Shown here: in pieces, positions 27,098 to 35,591 of the stretch
Layout: each line of letters opens with the position of its first letter
Position numbering within the stretch: position 1 is the stretch's first letter
NCBI GenBank assembly: GCA_035293805.1
Contig: DATGMD010000092.1
Coordinates: 14,638 to 78,637 of the forward strand
Source of the DNA: JAJPHF01 sp035293805
GTDB taxonomy: Bacteria > Chloroflexota > UBA6077 > JAJPHF01
Length of the DNA stretch: 64,000 nucleotides
Direction: 5' to 3'
The notes under the pieces: model-generated
What the model saw: the letters and a program-made list of their open reading frames with translations, nothing else
Databases searched by the model: none
What the model was told of the DNA's origin: nothing
Made by a program: the position numbers and the translations under genes

Positions 27098-27784
27098 TCA
27101 GCGCGGCAGGTCGGCGTCGTCCAGCGACGCGAGGCCCTCGCGCAGGGCGTAGAGCGCCGCCTGCGTGCGGCTCGCGAGCTGGAGCTTGCGCAGGATGGCG
27201 CTGACGTGGCTGCGCACGGTCGCCTCGCCCACCACGAGCGTGTCGGCGATCTCCTGGTTGCTCAGGCCGCGGGCCAGCAGCCGCAGCACCTCTAGCTCGC
27301 GGGCCGACAGCGGCTCGGCGGTGAGGGGCTGCCGCGGCTGGGCCGGGCGCTGCACCTCTTGCAGCACCATCCGCGCGACGGCCGGGTGCAGCGCCGTCTC
27401 CCCGCGCTGGGCCTGGCGAATGGCGCGCAGGACTTCGTCCGGGGCGGAGTGCTTGAGCAGGTAGCCGACCGCGCCCGCCTTCAGCGCGGGGAACACGTCC
27501 TCCTCGGCGGCGTGGCTGGTCAGCACGACGATCTTCGCGTCGGGATGGCGCGCGCCGATTCGGCGTGTTGCCTCGACGCCGCCCATGCCGGGCATCTCCA
27601 GGTCCATCAGGATGACGTCCGGCCGGTGGCGCTCCAGCAGTTGCAGCGCCTCCTCGCCGCTCTCGGCCTCGCCGACGATCTCGACGTCCGGCTCGCGGTC
27701 GAACAGGGCGCGCAGCCCCTTCCGCACCACCGCATGGTCGTCCACGAGCAGCACCCGGATGGCAGGCTCGCCGGCCTCGCTCAT
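27098..27784 (-). CDS. NarL/LuxR-family response regulator
   Basis: Two-component regulator of 228 residues. Receiver domain: acidic pocket VLLVDDHAVVRKGL (Asp15, Asp16), phospho-acceptor Asp61 in VILMDLEMPGMGG and the switch Lys in VGYLLKHSAPDE. The C-terminal LuxR-type helix-turn-helix is LSARELEVLRLLARGLSNQE ... VRSHVSAILRKL. The ATG overlaps the kinase stop by one base (TGATG), so it is translated with its partner. It should bind DNA as a phosphorylated dimer; the palindromic sites in the divergent gap at 28948-29140 are candidate targets. Confidence 0.94.
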   Translation of the reverse strand: MSEAGEPAIRVLLVDDHAVVRKGLRALFDREPDVEIVGEAESGEEALQLLERHRPDVILMDLEMPGMGGVEATRRIGARHPDAKIVVLTSHAAEEDVFPALKAGAVGYLLKHSAPDEVLRAIRQAQRGETALHPAVARMVLQEVQRPAQPRQPLTAEPLSARELEVLRLLARGLSNQEIADTLVVGEATVRSHVSAILRKLQLASRTQAALYALREGLASLDDADLPR

Positions 27785-28947
27785 CACGGCACCTCGACCC
27801 GCACGCGCGTCCCGGCGCCGGGCGCGCTCTCGACCGCCAGCGTGCCGCCGAGCCGTTCGGCCCGCTCGCTCATGCCCCGCAGCCCGAAGCCGCCGCTGCA
27901 TCCCCGCGCCGGCTCGAACCCGACGCCGTCGTCGACAATCTCCAGCGTGGCGCCGTCGGGTGCCACGTCCAGCCACACCGTGACCCGAGTGGCCTGTGCG
28001 TGCCGGAGCACGTTGTTGAGCGCCTCCTGCGCCAGTCGATACAGCTCCTGCTCCGTCTCGGGCGGCAGCCGCGCCGCGTGCTCGCCGTGAAACTCAGTCA
28101 CTAGCCCCGCCCGCGCCTCGACCGCCCGCAGCCGCGCTTCGAGCGCCCCCGCCAGGCCGTGCTCCTCCAGCAGCGGCGGCCGCAGCTCGAACAGCAGGAG
28201 CCGCATCTCCCCCAGCGCCTCCTGAACTGTCTCGCGGATCTCCCGCAGGTGGGCGGCCGCGGGCGCCGTCTCCCCGTCCGCTAGCGCCCGCCCGGCCGCC
28301 TCGGCGTACAGCGACACGCCGTAGAGCGCCTGGCTCACGGAGTCGTGCAGCTCGCGGGCCAGCCGCTGCCGCTCCTCCAGCACCGCCGCCTGGCGGGCGC
28401 GCTCGTGCAGCCGCGCGTTCTCCATGGCGACCGCGGCCTGGCGGGCGATCGCCAGTGCAAGCGCGGCGTCGCGTGGACCGTAGGCGTGCGGCGCGGGGTT
28501 GGTGATGCTGAGCAGGCCGATGATCCGACCGCGCACCACCAGCGGCACCCACATCGCCGAGCGGATGAAGGCATAGGTAGTATCCAGCTCGTCTTCGCCG
28601 ATCAGACGGCGGAACGTCGCCGCCTCGGCGCTCTCTCCCCGGACATCCGCGATGATGATCGGCTCGTCCTGGCTGAGCCGATCCCAGTAGGCGCGGAAAT
28701 CGTTCACCGCGTAGTGAATGCGGCGCGCCTCCTCCCAGGTGAAGGAGGCCGGCCCCCGCATGTGCGCGAACGTCAGGCACTCGCCGGCCGGGTCGAGGAC
28801 GAGGATCGCCGTGCCACTGTAGTTCACCACCATGCCGAGATGGTCCAACAGCAGCTCCAGCAGCGGGTGCAGCTCGAGCGTGGAGGCCAGGTCGCGGGCC
28901 GCGTCGAGCAGCGCCCCGACCTCCGGCCCGAGGGTGTCTGTCTCCAT
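27784..28947 (-). CDS. GAF-domain sensor histidine kinase (NarX/DesK-like HisKA_3)
   Basis: Soluble sensor kinase of 387 residues with no membrane segment. A GAF domain covers about residues 25-175, then the HisKA_3 dimerisation helix with phospho-acceptor His201 in RQRLARELHDSVSQALYGVS and an HATPase domain (EALNNVLRHAQATRVTVWLD, VDDGVGFEP, GFGLRGMSERAERLGG). The ATG follows GGAGGCCCC. Partner of the response regulator just downstream. The GAF ligand is unknown; GAF modules of this type sense small molecules, haem or redox. Its promoter region is shared with the divergent DJ-1-like gene. Confidence 0.93.
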   Translation of the reverse strand: METDTLGPEVGALLDAARDLASTLELHPLLELLLDHLGMVVNYSGTAILVLDPAGECLTFAHMRGPASFTWEEARRIHYAVNDFRAYWDRLSQDEPIIIADVRGESAEAATFRRLIGEDELDTTYAFIRSAMWVPLVVRGRIIGLLSITNPAPHAYGPRDAALALAIARQAAVAMENARLHERARQAAVLEERQRLARELHDSVSQALYGVSLYAEAAGRALADGETAPAAAHLREIRETVQEALGEMRLLLFELRPPLLEEHGLAGALEARLRAVEARAGLVTEFHGEHAARLPPETEQELYRLAQEALNNVLRHAQATRVTVWLDVAPDGATLEIVDDGVGFEPARGCSGGFGLRGMSERAERLGGTLAVESAPGAGTRVRVEVP

Positions 28948-29013
28948 ATCGGGGCCTCCGCAGGGAGCGTGCCGAGGGGCGCGTGCGGCGGCGCCACGGG
29001 AACGACCTGCTCA

Positions 29014-29031
29014 CTCCAACATTTGTTGGAG
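29014..29031. promoter_or_regulatory. Palindromic operator candidate CTCCAACA-TT-TGTTGGAG
   Basis: A perfect 8-bp inverted repeat with a two-base spacer in the 193-base gap between the divergent kinase and DJ-1-like genes. A third copy of the half-site CTCCAACA stands at 29090-29097, 51 bases upstream of the DJ-1-like ATG. It could be a response-regulator site. Confidence 0.5.
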
Positions 29032-29140
29032 CGCGAATCCGCGAATTGTGGGCTCCTCGTTCCGCGTTCCTTCGGATGCCGGGCGGCGGCTCCAACAGGA
29101 TACTGTGAGTAACGAACCTGTGAGGGAGGTGAACGTCCGG

Positions 29141-30616
29141 ATGGCAGCACAGACATTGCTACTCGTTGCCCGTCTCCCCCGGCGGCTCCTGAAGCCGCTG
29201 GGCTATGCGCTGGCGTTTCTCTTGCCGCCGCTCATCGTTGTCGTGATTGCCCAGGGGGCCATCATCGTCCGGGCCCAGAGCCAGCCGCGGCCGCCGGCCT
29301 TCGACCAGCCGCTGCCGGCGCCCCCCGCGCACGACCCGGCCAAGCGCACCGCGGTGATCGTGGCCGGCAACGCGGCCACCGAGAGCAGCGACCTGCTTGG
29401 CCCGTACGAGGTGCTTGCCGCGTCGGGCGCCTTCAACGTGTACCTCGTCGCGCCCGAGCGCCGCCTGACGCCGCTGGTGCCGCAGCCGCACTGCTGCGGC
29501 CCCCTCGACGTGGTCCCCCACTACTCGTTCGCCGACTACGACCGCGTGATCGGGGCGGCCCCGGACCTGGTGGTCGTTCCCTTCATCCCGTTCACGGACA
29601 CCGTGGACGCCGAGGTGCTCCCCTGGCTGCTCGCGCAGCCAGGGGAGCAGACCGTGATCCTGTCGATCTGCGGCGGCGCGAAGATGGTCGCCGACGCGGG
29701 CCTGCTCGCCGGCCGCCAGGCCACCTCGCACGCCACCAACCTGCCGATTCTGGCACGGACCCACCCCGAGGTCACCTGGGTGCACGGCGTCCGCTACGTC
29801 GACGACGGGCGCTTCATCTCGTCGGCGGGCGTGACCTCCGGCATCGACGCGACGCTGCACACCCTCGAGCGCTTCCTCGGCCGCGATGCCGCCGAGGACA
29901 CGGCCGCGCGCGTCGGCTACCCCTACACGCGGTTCCTGGACGACCCGACCTGGCCGGTACCGGACGACGGCCTCCTGGCCCGGCCCGGTCCGCTCGACGT
30001 CGCCGTCTGGCCGAACGCCTTCCGCTGGCATCGCACCCAGATCGGCGTCGCCCTCTACTCGGGCGTACGGGAGATCGAGCTGGCCTCGATCGTCGACGCC
30101 TACCCGCGCTCCACGGCGGCGGACGTGCACACTATCGCGCCCGAGCGGACGTTCGTGCGCACGCGCCACGGCCTCGACCTGCTCCCGCGCTTCGATTTGG
30201 CGTCGGCGCCAGCGCTGGACCGCGTGCTGCTCCCCGGCCGACCGGACGCGGCGGTTGCCGCGCCCGTCGAGCGCTGGGCAGCTACCCACGTGGGCCAGGG
30301 CGCGGAGCGCATCCACGAGGCCGGCGGCTATCCATATGATGTGACCTTCCGCGACCTGGCGCGGCAGGAGACGCGGCTGATCGCGGCGAGCGCCGCGCGC
30401 TGGCTAGAGTACCCGATAGCGCCGGACGCATGGGAGGGCCGCGACTGGTCACCGGCGCTGGTCCTGCGGGCGGTCGCCCTCGGGGCGCTCGGGGTGATCC
30501 TGTTCCTGGGTGTGCGAAGGCTCGGGGCGGCGCGGGCCGCGGCCTCGCCCGCGCCGGGTACGCCGACGGCGCCGCGGGCACGTACGTCCGGCAGCGCCCC
30601 CGTCGCTCCGCGCTAG
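29141..30616 (+). CDS. Membrane-anchored DJ-1/PfpI-family protein
   Basis: A 491-residue protein with an N-terminal membrane segment (residues 20-44) and a second one near the C-terminus (about 450-470), so the body probably lies outside the membrane. Residues 68-225 form a class-I amidotransferase/DJ-1 domain with nucleophile Cys177 in VILSICGGAKMVADAG and GLLAGRQATSHATNLP, the form seen in AraC-linked GATase domains. Residues 265-400 look like a second, decayed copy (VALYSGVREIELASIVDAYP, HTIAPERTFVRTRHGLDLLP) without a Cys. The ATG follows AGGGAGG by 12 bases. Function unknown; amidase, protease or sensory roles are all possible. It is divergent from a two-component system. Confidence 0.82.
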   Translation: MAAQTLLLVARLPRRLLKPLGYALAFLLPPLIVVVIAQGAIIVRAQSQPRPPAFDQPLPAPPAHDPAKRTAVIVAGNAATESSDLLGPYEVLAASGAFNVYLVAPERRLTPLVPQPHCCGPLDVVPHYSFADYDRVIGAAPDLVVVPFIPFTDTVDAEVLPWLLAQPGEQTVILSICGGAKMVADAGLLAGRQATSHATNLPILARTHPEVTWVHGVRYVDDGRFISSAGVTSGIDATLHTLERFLGRDAAEDTAARVGYPYTRFLDDPTWPVPDDGLLARPGPLDVAVWPNAFRWHRTQIGVALYSGVREIELASIVDAYPRSTAADVHTIAPERTFVRTRHGLDLLPRFDLASAPALDRVLLPGRPDAAVAAPVERWAATHVGQGAERIHEAGGYPYDVTFRDLARQETRLIAASAARWLEYPIAPDAWEGRDWSPALVLRAVALGALGVILFLGVRRLGAARAAASPAPGTPTAPRARTSGSAPVAPR

Positions 30617-30666
30617 CCTTCCGGTGGTACGCCGTCTGCACAACGCACTGCCGGCCCTGAGTTGCC

Positions 30667-30721
30667 GGCCCAGGTTCGCGTGTGTATTTGGCTTGGCCAA
30701 ATACACACGCGAACCTGGGCC
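30667..30721. repeat. Perfect 26-bp inverted repeat, 3-base loop
   Basis: Arms 30667-30692 and 30696-30721 are exactly complementary around TTG. It lies 50 bases after the DJ-1-like stop and 30 bases before the CPBP start, on the same strand. It has no T-run. It is of the same design as the hairpin at 18469 but of unrelated sequence, and much less G+C-rich than its surroundings in the middle (TGTGTATTTGG). Confidence 0.95.
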
Positions 30722-30751
30722 ACTGCTTGGCGTCGCACGGGAGAGGTGCGT

Positions 30752-31582
30752 ATGAACGCCCCGCTGCCAGCGGATACGACCGTCGGCCCCCCTGCCCCGG
30801 CGGAGGACCCCAACTCGGTCGAGCGCCTGCGCGCTCGGGTGGCGGCTGGGCGGCTCGGCTGGACGTGGCCCGTCGCGCTGGCGCTCGTGCGCTTGCCCCT
30901 GATTCTCATCGGCTATGCGCTCGCCTACGCCGCGTACAGGGCCACGGGCGCCGCTGATCCGTGGGGAGCCGCCCAGGCGTCCAATCTGTTCTGGTTCACG
31001 CTCGTGGTCGATTTGCCCTGCCTGGCGCTGCTGGTCTGGCGGACGCGGGCCGAGGGGCTGCGCCTGCGCGACCTCATCGGCTACCGTGCCGACCGGCTGC
31101 CGCTCGACGTCGGGCTGGGGCTGGGCGTGGGCGTTGCCATGCTCGTGATCCTGTTCGTCGTGCAGTTCGCGCTCTCGTTGGCGCTCGGCCTCTCGCCGTC
31201 GGGCGCGAGCGGCTTCACCCCGCCGCCGCCGTGGATCGGCTGGTGGGGCGTCCTGGTCTTCCCCATCGCGGTTGGCTTCGTGGAGGAGATGGTTTACCGG
31301 GGCTACAGCCAGCCCCGCTTCGAGGCGCTGACGGGGAGCGCGGGGCGTGGTGTCCTGCTGATGACGCTGGCGTTCGGCGCCCAGCACCTCGTGCTGCCGC
31401 TCGTGTCGCCTCAGGTCTCGCTCGTGCGCTTCGGCGCGACCGCCGCCACGGCGCTCTTCCTCGGCTGGGTGTACGTGCGCACCCGACGGCTGACGGCGCT
31501 CATCCTCGGCCACTGGCTCGCCGACCTGCTCGGCCTCGGCCTGCCCCTCCTCGCCGCGGCCCTCGCCGCCGCTGGGCGCTGA
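30752..31582 (+). CDS. CPBP-family intramembrane glutamic protease
   Basis: CAAX/Abi-type membrane protease of 276 residues with about seven membrane segments. The catalytic motifs are complete: VEEMVYRGY (Glu178, Glu179, Arg183), FGAQH (His212) and HWLAD (His254). ATG 30752 with GGGAGAGG seven bases before. Bacterial members act in envelope stress, bacteriocin immunity or pheromone processing; the target here is unknown. The N-terminal 35 residues are hydrophilic and Pro-rich. Confidence 0.92.
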   Translation: MNAPLPADTTVGPPAPAEDPNSVERLRARVAAGRLGWTWPVALALVRLPLILIGYALAYAAYRATGAADPWGAAQASNLFWFTLVVDLPCLALLVWRTRAEGLRLRDLIGYRADRLPLDVGLGLGVGVAMLVILFVVQFALSLALGLSPSGASGFTPPPPWIGWWGVLVFPIAVGFVEEMVYRGYSQPRFEALTGSAGRGVLLMTLAFGAQHLVLPLVSPQVSLVRFGATAATALFLGWVYVRTRRLTALILGHWLADLLGLGLPLLAAALAAAGR

Positions 31583-31623
31583 GCGTCGCCGCCCCGTGAC
31601 CAGTGGCTCGGGTGGCCTCAGCG

Positions 31624-31974
31624 CTACTCCACCGGCACGAAGATGCACAGGCGCGGCTGGTTGCCGACGGCCTTCGACAGATGGCCCTTGCCCGTCACGT
31701 CCTCGACGAGCAGCACCTCGCCGGGGCCGATGACGCGGCTCTCGCCGTCGCTCGCCGTGATCTCGACCGCGCCTTCCAGGTTGATGATGTACTGGCGGCG
31801 CGGCGCCGGGTGCCAGTCGAGGTCGTAGGTCGGCGCCACCTCGCGGAAGATGATGCCGTTCGCGGGGAACCGCTGGGACAGCTTGCTGCCCCGCGCTTGC
31901 TCCGCCCACTCGATCTCCAGGTCCTCGAAGTGGGACTCGCCGTTGGCGTCCGGGTACAGGTGGTGAATCTTCAT
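31624..31974 (-). CDS. Cupin-domain protein
   Basis: Small single-domain cupin of 116 residues. The barrel is visible as FREVAPTYDLDWHPAPRRQY (motif 1, only one His clearly kept) and ITASDGESRVIGPGEVLLVE ... GKGHLSKAV (motif 2 with His). It starts MKIHHLYPDANGESHFEDLE; GGAGAA precedes the ATG at 31974. Often annotated simply as cupin; possible roles are metal-dependent isomerase, dioxygenase or sugar binding. The single-gene context gives no further clue. Confidence 0.85.
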   Translation of the reverse strand: MKIHHLYPDANGESHFEDLEIEWAEQARGSKLSQRFPANGIIFREVAPTYDLDWHPAPRRQYIINLEGAVEITASDGESRVIGPGEVLLVEDVTGKGHLSKAVGNQPRLCIFVPVE

Positions 31975-32086
31975 GGATTCTCCTTCGCGCGCATGCCGCC
32001 TATTGTGGCGGACCGCTCCATACCCCGGCCAGCAGCTCGTTTCTAGGAGGTACTCGGGCGCCCACAGGCCCGTGCCTATAATGGCC

Positions 32087-32092
32087 TCGGCG
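32087..32092 (+). promoter_or_regulatory. TATAAT -10 box candidate
   Basis: A perfect TATAAT in G+C-rich DNA, 62 bases upstream of the small gene at 32155. No good -35 hexamer stands at 16-18 bases. Confidence 0.35.
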
Positions 32093-32154
32093 ATGGCGAA
32101 GGTGGCTAGGGAGCGGACAATCGCGCCGGGCGACCACGCGAGAGAGGGCCACGT

Positions 32155-32418
32155 ATGAAGAGCCATAAGCGTCAATCGGAGTCGGACGCGGGGATGCAGC
32201 CTGAGTACGACTTCACTACCGGCGTGCGCGGCAAGTACGCCGAGCGCTATGCGGCGGGTAGCAACGTCGTGGTTCTGGCGCCCGATGTCGCCGAGGTGTT
32301 CACCGACTCCGACTCCGTCAACGAGGCGCTTCGGGTGCTCGCGAACCTCGTCCGTGAGCGGGCGGCTGCTCCCGCTCGTGGTGCCTCTCCCAGTCGTCGC
32401 CCAGCGCGGCACAGCTAG
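32155..32418 (+). CDS. Small antitoxin-like hypothetical protein
   Basis: An 87-residue protein with the pattern YDFTTGVRGKYAERYAAGSN followed by VVVLAPDVAEVFTDSDSVNEALR, which I recognise from many small proteins next to toxin genes, so an antitoxin or regulator role is possible. No toxin partner follows: the next gene converges from the other strand. GAGAGAGG precedes the ATG. The tail (ARGASPSRRPARHS) is basic. Confidence 0.7.
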   Translation: MKSHKRQSESDAGMQPEYDFTTGVRGKYAERYAAGSNVVVLAPDVAEVFTDSDSVNEALRVLANLVRERAAAPARGASPSRRPARHS

Positions 32419-32464
32419 GGAAGCTGAAGCGGCGATGGCCTGGCCCCCGTCCCCCATTACATAG

Positions 32465-34192
32465 TTACATATACGGCTCGCCGCCCGAGATGTAGGTGCC
32501 GAGGACGTTGCCGCGGGTGATCGGCAGGAGCAGGCACGACGGGTGGGCGGCGTCGTGGTACACCGTGACGCGCGCGGGCATCTGGCGGCGGATGTGGCCG
32601 GCCGCAATCGCCTCCAGCGAGTGGGCCGGCTCGTCGTCGGTACACGAGACGCGCAGCTTGATGCGCGAGCCGCCCGCGAACAGGTTAGCCGTCGGCACGA
32701 TCGGGATCTGGAACTCGTAGACCTCGCCGGGCGTCAGCGGCTCGGCCCGGTCGTGCGGGTGGTACGGCTGCCAGGGCGTCGACCGCGCCGGGTCGACGGC
32801 GCGGTGGGAGCCGCGCAGCCAGCCGCGCGTCAGGACCCGCTCCTTGCCGCTTGGGTCCACCTCGCGCAGGCTCACGAACAGCAGCACGTCGTCGTCGGTC
32901 GTCGAGGCGTAGAGGCGCAGCACGGCGGGGCCGATCACCTCCGTCTCCTCGACCAGCTTCGGCGTGGTGAACTCCAGGTAGCCGCGGCTCCACGGCGAGT
33001 CGGAGAACGTGGTGTAGCCCTCGCCGGGATATAGCTCGTGCTCCCACAGCAGGCCGTTCTCGTGCAGGTAGAACGGCGTCCACTTCGTCTCGGCCAGCGG
33101 CCATTCGTCGGCGGCTTTCCAGCGGTGCGTGCCCATCAGGAAGAGGCGGATCGGCGGCTCGTCCATGATGCGCGTGTCGTTGCCCTTCAGCCAGTAGTCG
33201 AACCAGCGCAGCGACTCGTACTGAAGCTGGTAGACGGGCCGGTCGAGGTACGCCTGCGGGCCGACGATCATCTTCTTCGGCCCGCGCAGGTTGTCCCAGC
33301 TGCGGAAGGCGCCGGGCAGGTGCAGGCCGTAGAGCGACCAGTCGGCGCCGACGTAGGCCGGCACGTCGATCGTCTCGTACTTCAGGCGTCGCTTGTCCCA
33401 GAACGGCCCGTCGGTCGGGTTCACGACGATGTCCGAGAGCAGCGCGGCGGTGGGCTCGTCCACGTTGCGCAGCGCGGCCACCAGCTCGGGGATGGCGCGC
33501 AGGTCGGGGTCTCGCAGCGCCTCCGCGATGGCGGCGCGGTAGCGCTCCTCGCCCCACTCGCGCCGCGCCTCGCTCTCGTAACGGCAGTTGTACAGCGAGC
33601 CGCGGCCCCAGTGGATCGCCCAGTTCTTGTTCAGGATGCCGCCGTGGTAGAACGAGTCGCGGTACTGGTCGGTGGAGGCCCACGGCGAAAACAGGCATTT
33701 CAGGTGGGGCGGGTTCAGCGCGGCGACGAAGAGCTGGATGCGCGCGAAGTAGGACACGCCGAACATGCCCACGTTGCCGTCGCACCACGGCTGGCTGGCG
33801 GCCCACTCGATCAGCTCGTAGCCGTCCTGGCACTCGCGCCGGTCGAGAAACTGGTACGTGCCGCCGGAGTTGCCGGTGCCGCGCACGTTAGCGATGACGT
33901 GGACGTAGCCGCGACGCACGAAGAACGACGAGTCGCCCGCCTCCAGGAAGCCGTTGCCCTTCTCCTGGCCCGGTCGCAGGCCGATCGCCGCGAAGCCGGC
34001 CGCGCCGATCGGTGCCCACTGCCCCACCGGATCGTAAGGGTGCATGCCGAGGATCGCGGGGAATTGGCCGGCCGCGGCGGGGCGGAAGATAGTCGCCTCT
34101 AGCTCGACGCCGTCGCTCATGCGCACCCGCACGCCGTGCTCGGCGCGCACCTCGTACTGCCGCTCGGACGTCTGCCACGTCTTGCCGAACAT
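32465..34192 (-). CDS. CocE/NonD-family serine hydrolase 1
   Basis: Alpha/beta hydrolase of 575 residues of the cocaine-esterase / X-Pro dipeptidyl-peptidase group, acting on ester or acyl-peptide bonds. Nucleophile Ser147 lies in MFGVSYFARIQ; an oxyanion segment HPYDP is at residues 51-55 and ANVRGTGNSGG precedes the nucleophile. The C-terminal jelly-roll (PAVLRLYASTTDDDVLLFVS, RGSHRAVDPARSTPWQPYHP) is typical. The ATG follows AGGAGG by ten bases. It lies 151 bases downstream of SBP2 and is probably co-regulated with it. No signal peptide is visible, so it should act on imported substrate. Confidence 0.92.
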   Translation of the reverse strand: MFGKTWQTSERQYEVRAEHGVRVRMSDGVELEATIFRPAAAGQFPAILGMHPYDPVGQWAPIGAAGFAAIGLRPGQEKGNGFLEAGDSSFFVRRGYVHVIANVRGTGNSGGTYQFLDRRECQDGYELIEWAASQPWCDGNVGMFGVSYFARIQLFVAALNPPHLKCLFSPWASTDQYRDSFYHGGILNKNWAIHWGRGSLYNCRYESEARREWGEERYRAAIAEALRDPDLRAIPELVAALRNVDEPTAALLSDIVVNPTDGPFWDKRRLKYETIDVPAYVGADWSLYGLHLPGAFRSWDNLRGPKKMIVGPQAYLDRPVYQLQYESLRWFDYWLKGNDTRIMDEPPIRLFLMGTHRWKAADEWPLAETKWTPFYLHENGLLWEHELYPGEGYTTFSDSPWSRGYLEFTTPKLVEETEVIGPAVLRLYASTTDDDVLLFVSLREVDPSGKERVLTRGWLRGSHRAVDPARSTPWQPYHPHDRAEPLTPGEVYEFQIPIVPTANLFAGGSRIKLRVSCTDDEPAHSLEAIAAGHIRRQMPARVTVYHDAAHPSCLLLPITRGNVLGTYISGGEPYM

Positions 34193-34343
34193 GGCTGCCT
34201 AACCTCCTGACGCCACGCCCGTGCGGCGCGCGGCGTCGCGGGATCGCGCGGAATAATGGGAGCGCGGGCCAGAACGGAGCGGCGGCCTCGACGGCCGCGG
34301 GCGCGCACGAGACGCGCCCGTACGTGCCCTAGGGCGATCCGAC

Positions 34344-35591
34344 TCATCTAGGCCGCTGCGGGTGCTCGACCGGCTGGTACGGCCCCAGGATGCTGTTGGC
34401 GTAGTCTAGGAAGCTGTGGTCCACGACCTGGCTGAGATCGACCTTCTGCGTCACCAGCCCCTTCTCGATGAACCAGTCCTGGTAGATCGCCATCTTCTCC
34501 AGGTTCAGGTAGCCGTCAGGCTTCATGCCGGTGGGCGGCACCTTGCGGATCAGCCGCTCGTCCTTGAGCGGCGTGAATTTCTTCTGCACGTCCACGATGA
34601 TCTGGAAATCGCGCCGGCCGTCGTAGGCGTCCCAGTAGTCGCGCACGCCGCGCAGGTAGGCGACCATGTAGTTGCGCGCGGCCGGCGTGTTGCGCGCGAA
34701 CGTCTCGCTGTACTCGACGCCGGAGACGTTGCCGTTCGGATCCACGTCGTCGGTGTACACTACTTTCTTGATGACGCCCGCATCCTCCAACTGGGTCGCC
34801 CAGGGCTCGTTGAACATCCCGGCGTCGATGGCCTTGTTGCTGAACGCCACGGCCATGTCGGGGAACGCCAGCGGCACCATCTCGACGTCGTCGGGCTGTA
34901 GGCCCCCGCGCGCCAGCATCAGGTCGAACGCATACTCGCTCAGCGTGCCGAGGCTCGACAGGCCCACCTTGAAACCCTTGAGGTCCTGGTAGCCGGTCCA
35001 CGGCTGCCGCTCGAGGATGTCCGTGCGCACGGCGAGGCTCGGCGTGGTGCGGCCGGGGATGTTGCCGCCGTGGTCGGCCACCATGCGCACGCCGACGCCG
35101 CGCGCCGCCGCGTTGAACAGCGCCGGCGAGACGGCCTGGTGGCCCACGTCCAGCTGGTCGCCGCTCAGCAGCGCCACCATGTCGTTCGTGGAGGTGATCT
35201 CGTGGACGTCGATGTTGATGCCTAGCTCCTGGAAGTAGCCCTGCTCGATGCCCAGGAACGTGGGGGTCTGGGCGGCGATGCCCGCGTTGGCGAAGCGCAC
35301 GGTGATCGGCTGGGGCACTGGCACGGCCTGCGCCCCGGCACTCGCCGGCGCGGCCGCCGGGCTCGCCGCGGCCGCCTCGCCCACGGAGCCCGCCGTACTC
35401 GCGGACGGCCCGCCCGATCCCCCACTGTTGGCGGGCGCGGACTGCCCCGATCCACCCACACCGGGGGGCGATTGCGCGGCGGGAGCCGCGGGCGGCGCGG
35501 CGGCCGGGCCGCTCGAACGGGACGCCGCCCCGGCGCAGGCGCTGCCGAGCAGCACCGTCAGGAGAGCCGCGCTCACGAGCTGTCCGTACAT
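34344..35591 (-). CDS. NMT1/SsuA-type solute-binding lipoprotein (SBP2)
   Basis: Binding lipoprotein of 415 residues, the longest of the set because of a Ser/Gly/Ala/Pro linker of about 80 residues after the lipid-anchored Cys19 (LLGSAC). Start at 35591 (GAGGAGC upstream); the frame continues upstream without a start site. The ligand domain shows YFQELGINIDVHEITSTND, LFNAAARGVGVRMVADHGG and the C-terminal FIEKGLVTQKVDLSQVVDHS, then ILGPYQP. Close to SBP3, which ends VLGPYRP. It heads the CocE hydrolase 1 unit. No ABC partner gene is near. Confidence 0.92.
   Translation of the reverse strand: MYGQLVSAALLTVLLGSACAGAASRSSGPAAAPPAAPAAQSPPGVGGSGQSAPANSGGSGGPSASTAGSVGEAAAASPAAAPASAGAQAVPVPQPITVRFANAGIAAQTPTFLGIEQGYFQELGINIDVHEITSTNDMVALLSGDQLDVGHQAVSPALFNAAARGVGVRMVADHGGNIPGRTTPSLAVRTDILERQPWTGYQDLKGFKVGLSSLGTLSEYAFDLMLARGGLQPDDVEMVPLAFPDMAVAFSNKAIDAGMFNEPWATQLEDAGVIKKVVYTDDVDPNGNVSGVEYSETFARNTPAARNYMVAYLRGVRDYWDAYDGRRDFQIIVDVQKKFTPLKDERLIRKVPPTGMKPDGYLNLEKMAIYQDWFIEKGLVTQKVDLSQVVDHSFLDYANSILGPYQPVEHPQRPR

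Noticed and set aside
30667..30721. Long inverted repeat as the end of an insertion sequence
   Set aside because: Both arms are adjacent with a three-base loop; no transposase gene or target duplication is visible.
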